A DNA stretch of 64,000 nt from Anaerobacillus arseniciselenatis. Its GTDB lineage: Bacteria; Bacillota; Bacilli; Bacillales; Anaerobacillaceae. A model generated the notes under the pieces. The model was not told the DNA's origin. It did no database searches and was given only the letters and a program-made list of their open reading frames with translations. The stretch is taken from contig NZ_MLQQ01000001.1 in NCBI RefSeq assembly GCF_001865995.1, positions 434,001 to 498,000 of the forward strand, read 5' to 3'. Numbering within the stretch: the stretch's first letter is position 1; every line of letters begins with the position of its first letter. Positions 62,211 to 64,000 of this stretch are shown here, piece by piece. A program made the translations under genes and the position numbers.

Positions 62211-63281
62211 TTAATTCAGCTTTACCCTTAAAGCGTAATTTTTAGTTGTAATCCCTCGTTGTTCTAACCAATGATAAGTTTCACCACTAATGACTATCGG
62301 TACCTTCCTTAAATCATCAATATTTTTCACTCCAAGGGCGGTCATTACCATTTTTAATTCAAAATGTAACTTTTCAACAGTAGCTTCTAAACCTTCAAAA
62401 TTATTTTCATGAAATTGCTTTAAAAACAAACCTGCAATACCTACAGCTGAAGCTCCTAAGCTAATTGCTTTAGCTATGTCTAAACCTGTTTTTATTCCAC
62501 CTGTTCCTATGACTGAAATGAACGGGTGTGTAGCCTTCACTTCACAAATAGAAGCAGCAGTTGAGATCCCCCAATCGTTAAACAAATCAAAAGTATCGTC
62601 ACGTCTCAAATTTTCAATTTTAGCAAAGTTTGTTCCTCCGTAGCCACCTATATCAATTATTTTAATACCAATATTAGCAAGCTTAGTAGCCACTTCCTTA
62701 CTTATGCCAAACCCTACCTCTTTAATTATCACTGGAACAGAGAGACCTTCGACAATTGCTTTAATTCTATCGAGCGTTCCCGAAAATGAGCGGTCCCCTT
62801 CCGGCATTACTAGCTCTTGAATAACATTTAAATGGATTTGCAACGCATTAGCATCAATCATTTCAACCGCCGCTTTTGCTTGTTCAACGGTTGCTTCACT
62901 CCCCAAGTTACTAATAATTACTCCATTTGGATTTTCTTCTCGTACAACTTCAAACGAACGACGCTCATTACGATCTTTTAAAGCGGCCATCTGGGAACCT
63001 ACAGCCATTCCCATATCATTCTTCTTTGCTAGTCTAGCCAAAGCCCGATTTATTCGGATCGTTGGTTCACCACCACCGCCAGTCATCGCATTGATAAAAA
63101 TCGGCGAACTTATATTTAGTTCGCCGACAGTAGTATTAATTTCAACTTCATCAACATTAATGTTTGGGATGCTTTGATGAACAAACTTAATTTCATCGAA
63201 AGGTCGCGATTCAACACTAGACAGTTTTAATGTATGTTTAATATGTTCGATCTTTCTAGAAGCTCTGTCCAAAACCTTCAC
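62211..63281 (-). CDS. fni: Isopentenyl-diphosphate delta-isomerase, type 2
   Basis: 356 aa FMN/Mg enzyme interconverting IPP and DMAPP, feeding HepS/T chain synthesis. RKIEHIKHTLKL (about 9-20), INAMTGGGGEPTIRINRALA, LGSEATVEQA, LQIHLNVIQELVMPEGDR, GYGGTNFAKIE and GTGGIKTGLDIAKAI motifs. Start uncertain: GTG at 63281 lacks a good ribosome-binding site; TTG at 63272 (LDRASRK) after GGGTGAAGG fits the family start better. Confidence 0.96.
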   Translation of the reverse strand: MKVLDRASRKIEHIKHTLKLSSVESRPFDEIKFVHQSIPNINVDEVEINTTVGELNISSPIFINAMTGGGGEPTIRINRALARLAKKNDMGMAVGSQMAALKDRNERRSFEVVREENPNGVIISNLGSEATVEQAKAAVEMIDANALQIHLNVIQELVMPEGDRSFSGTLDRIKAIVEGLSVPVIIKEVGFGISKEVATKLANIGIKIIDIGGYGGTNFAKIENLRRDDTFDLFNDWGISTAASICEVKATHPFISVIGTGGIKTGLDIAKAISLGASAVGIAGLFLKQFHENNFEGLEATVEKLHFELKMVMTALGVKNIDDLRKVPIVISGETYHWLEQRGITTKNYALRVKLN

Positions 63282-63284
63282 CCA

Positions 63285-64000
63285 CTATTTATACTTTTTA
63301 AGTTGATCTCCAATCATATCGCCTAATGAAAATCCACTAGAGTCTTCTTCACGTTCGTAATTCTTCGTTGGAATTTCTGCTTTTTCTGCAGCTTCTACAA
63401 GCTCTCTAATACTTAAAGAAATTCTTTTTTCTTGAATATTTATATCTAAAACTTTCGCTTTAACTTTTTCACCTTCTTTTAATACTTCACTAGGTGTAGC
63501 AATATGGCGATTTGCGATTTGCGAAATATGAACAAGACCTTCAACACCTTGCGCCACTTCAACAAAAGCACCAAACGAAACTAGTCGTTTCACTTCACCT
63601 TCAATTACGTCACCTACCTTAATTTCCTCAGCTACATGCTCCCAAGGTCCTGGTAACGTATCTTTAATTGACAATGAGATACGAGCATTCTCTACATCTA
63701 CAGAAAGAATTTTAACCTTAACTTTGTCACCTTCCTTAAGAATATCGGAAGGAGATTCCACTCGGTGATGTGCCATTTGCGAAATATGAACTAATCCATC
63801 CACTCCACCGATATCTACAAACGCACCGAAGTCTGCTAATCGTTGCACAGTACCTTCAACAATTTGTCCAGCATCCAAATCCTCCAAAGCTTGTTGCTTT
63901 TGTGATTCTACTTCTTGATCAAGAACAGCTCGCTGAGATAAGATTAGTTTTTTATTTTCTTTATCTAACTCAACGACTTTTAGTCTCAATTTTTTTCCTT
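63285..64000 (-). CDS. ypfD: S1-domain RNA-binding protein (RpsA/YpfD-like), C-terminal part
   Basis: Runs off the right edge; about 238 residues are visible. It contains the end of one S1 repeat and two full repeats, each with GxxVxRLxxFGAFVDIGGVDG/EVAQGVEGLVH and ISLSIKD/ISLSIRE signatures, then a tail ending GDMIGDQLKKYK. Homologues are 30S-associated or general RNA-binding proteins in Bacillus, not the full six-repeat S1. The in-frame TTG near 63989 is internal. Ends 3 bases before fni. Confidence 0.93.
   Translation of the reverse strand, partial: GKKLRLKVVELDKENKKLILSQRAVLDQEVESQKQQALEDLDAGQIVEGTVQRLADFGAFVDIGGVDGLVHISQMAHHRVESPSDILKEGDKVKVKILSVDVENARISLSIKDTLPGPWEHVAEEIKVGDVIEGEVKRLVSFGAFVEVAQGVEGLVHISQIANRHIATPSEVLKEGEKVKAKVLDINIQEKRISLSIRELVEAAEKAEIPTKNYEREEDSSGFSLGDMIGDQLKKYK

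Overview
The window is low-GC Bacillaceae chromosome from an endospore former. Gene order follows the Bacillus subtilis block from rpsA-like/fni through the aro-trp supraoperon and qcrABC to dnaD/nth almost gene for gene. Spore genes (spoIVA, spoVIF, ypjB) and menaquinol-linked respiration genes are present. I cannot name the genus. The futalosine-type menaquinone genes and the style of intergenic repeats recall Bacillus halodurans-like or related alkaliphilic lineages, but that is inference.

Nearly every gene is on the minus strand, so transcription runs from high to low coordinates. From right to left: an S1-domain protein and fni at the right edge; ypzI (plus strand), yphA, der, plsY, gpsA, spoVIF, yphE, yphF and spoIVA; hbs, folE, a 31-codon membrane micro-ORF and mtrB (TRAP); then hepS-menG-ubiA-ubiX-mqnA-hepT, ndk and cheR; the chorismate/tryptophan supraoperon aroC-aroB-aroH-trpEDCFBA-hisC-tyrA-aroA; an amidohydrolase-like unknown, ypiA, an unknown and ypiB, ypiF; the bc complex qcrABC with ypjA and ypjB; a yugP-type protease and an inverted ypjC; ypjD-dapB-mgsA-bshB1-bshA-cca-birA; panBCD; a TPR protein, dinG, a degenerate metallo-beta-lactamase-like protein, ypmB, aspB, asnS, dnaD, and the 5' end of nth at the left edge.

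The metabolic logic is coherent. AroB/AroC make chorismate. TrpE, AroH and MqnA then draw on it for tryptophan, Phe/Tyr and menaquinone. TRAP (mtrB) is encoded about 10 kb upstream of its presumed target, the trpE leader, where about 13 GAG/UAG triplets are visible. MqnA, UbiA and UbiX sit between menG and hepT, so a futalosine-type route appears grafted into the classic heptaprenyl-diphosphate/menaquinone operon. The menaquinone would feed the qcrABC complex.

The most unusual content is between genes. At least four families of palindromic, MITE/REP-like elements recur. Family 1 starts near AGAAAAGCG and ends near GAGCTAGAC. Family 2 has an arm pair that varies in a compensatory way around a CTTCGCTGTGACC core. 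Family 3 has ATGAATTTCATAAT terminal inverted repeats. Family 4 carries paired GTGTCAGACAC palindromes. One family 4 copy forms the terminator-like hairpin of the trp attenuator. Other regulatory features are tandem pan-motif-like hairpins with a terminator before panB, an extended -10 promoter with a palindrome at the predicted start site of the aro supraoperon, and a probable AUC (or AUU) start codon for nth. I saw no tRNA, rRNA, CRISPR, prophage or intact insertion sequence.
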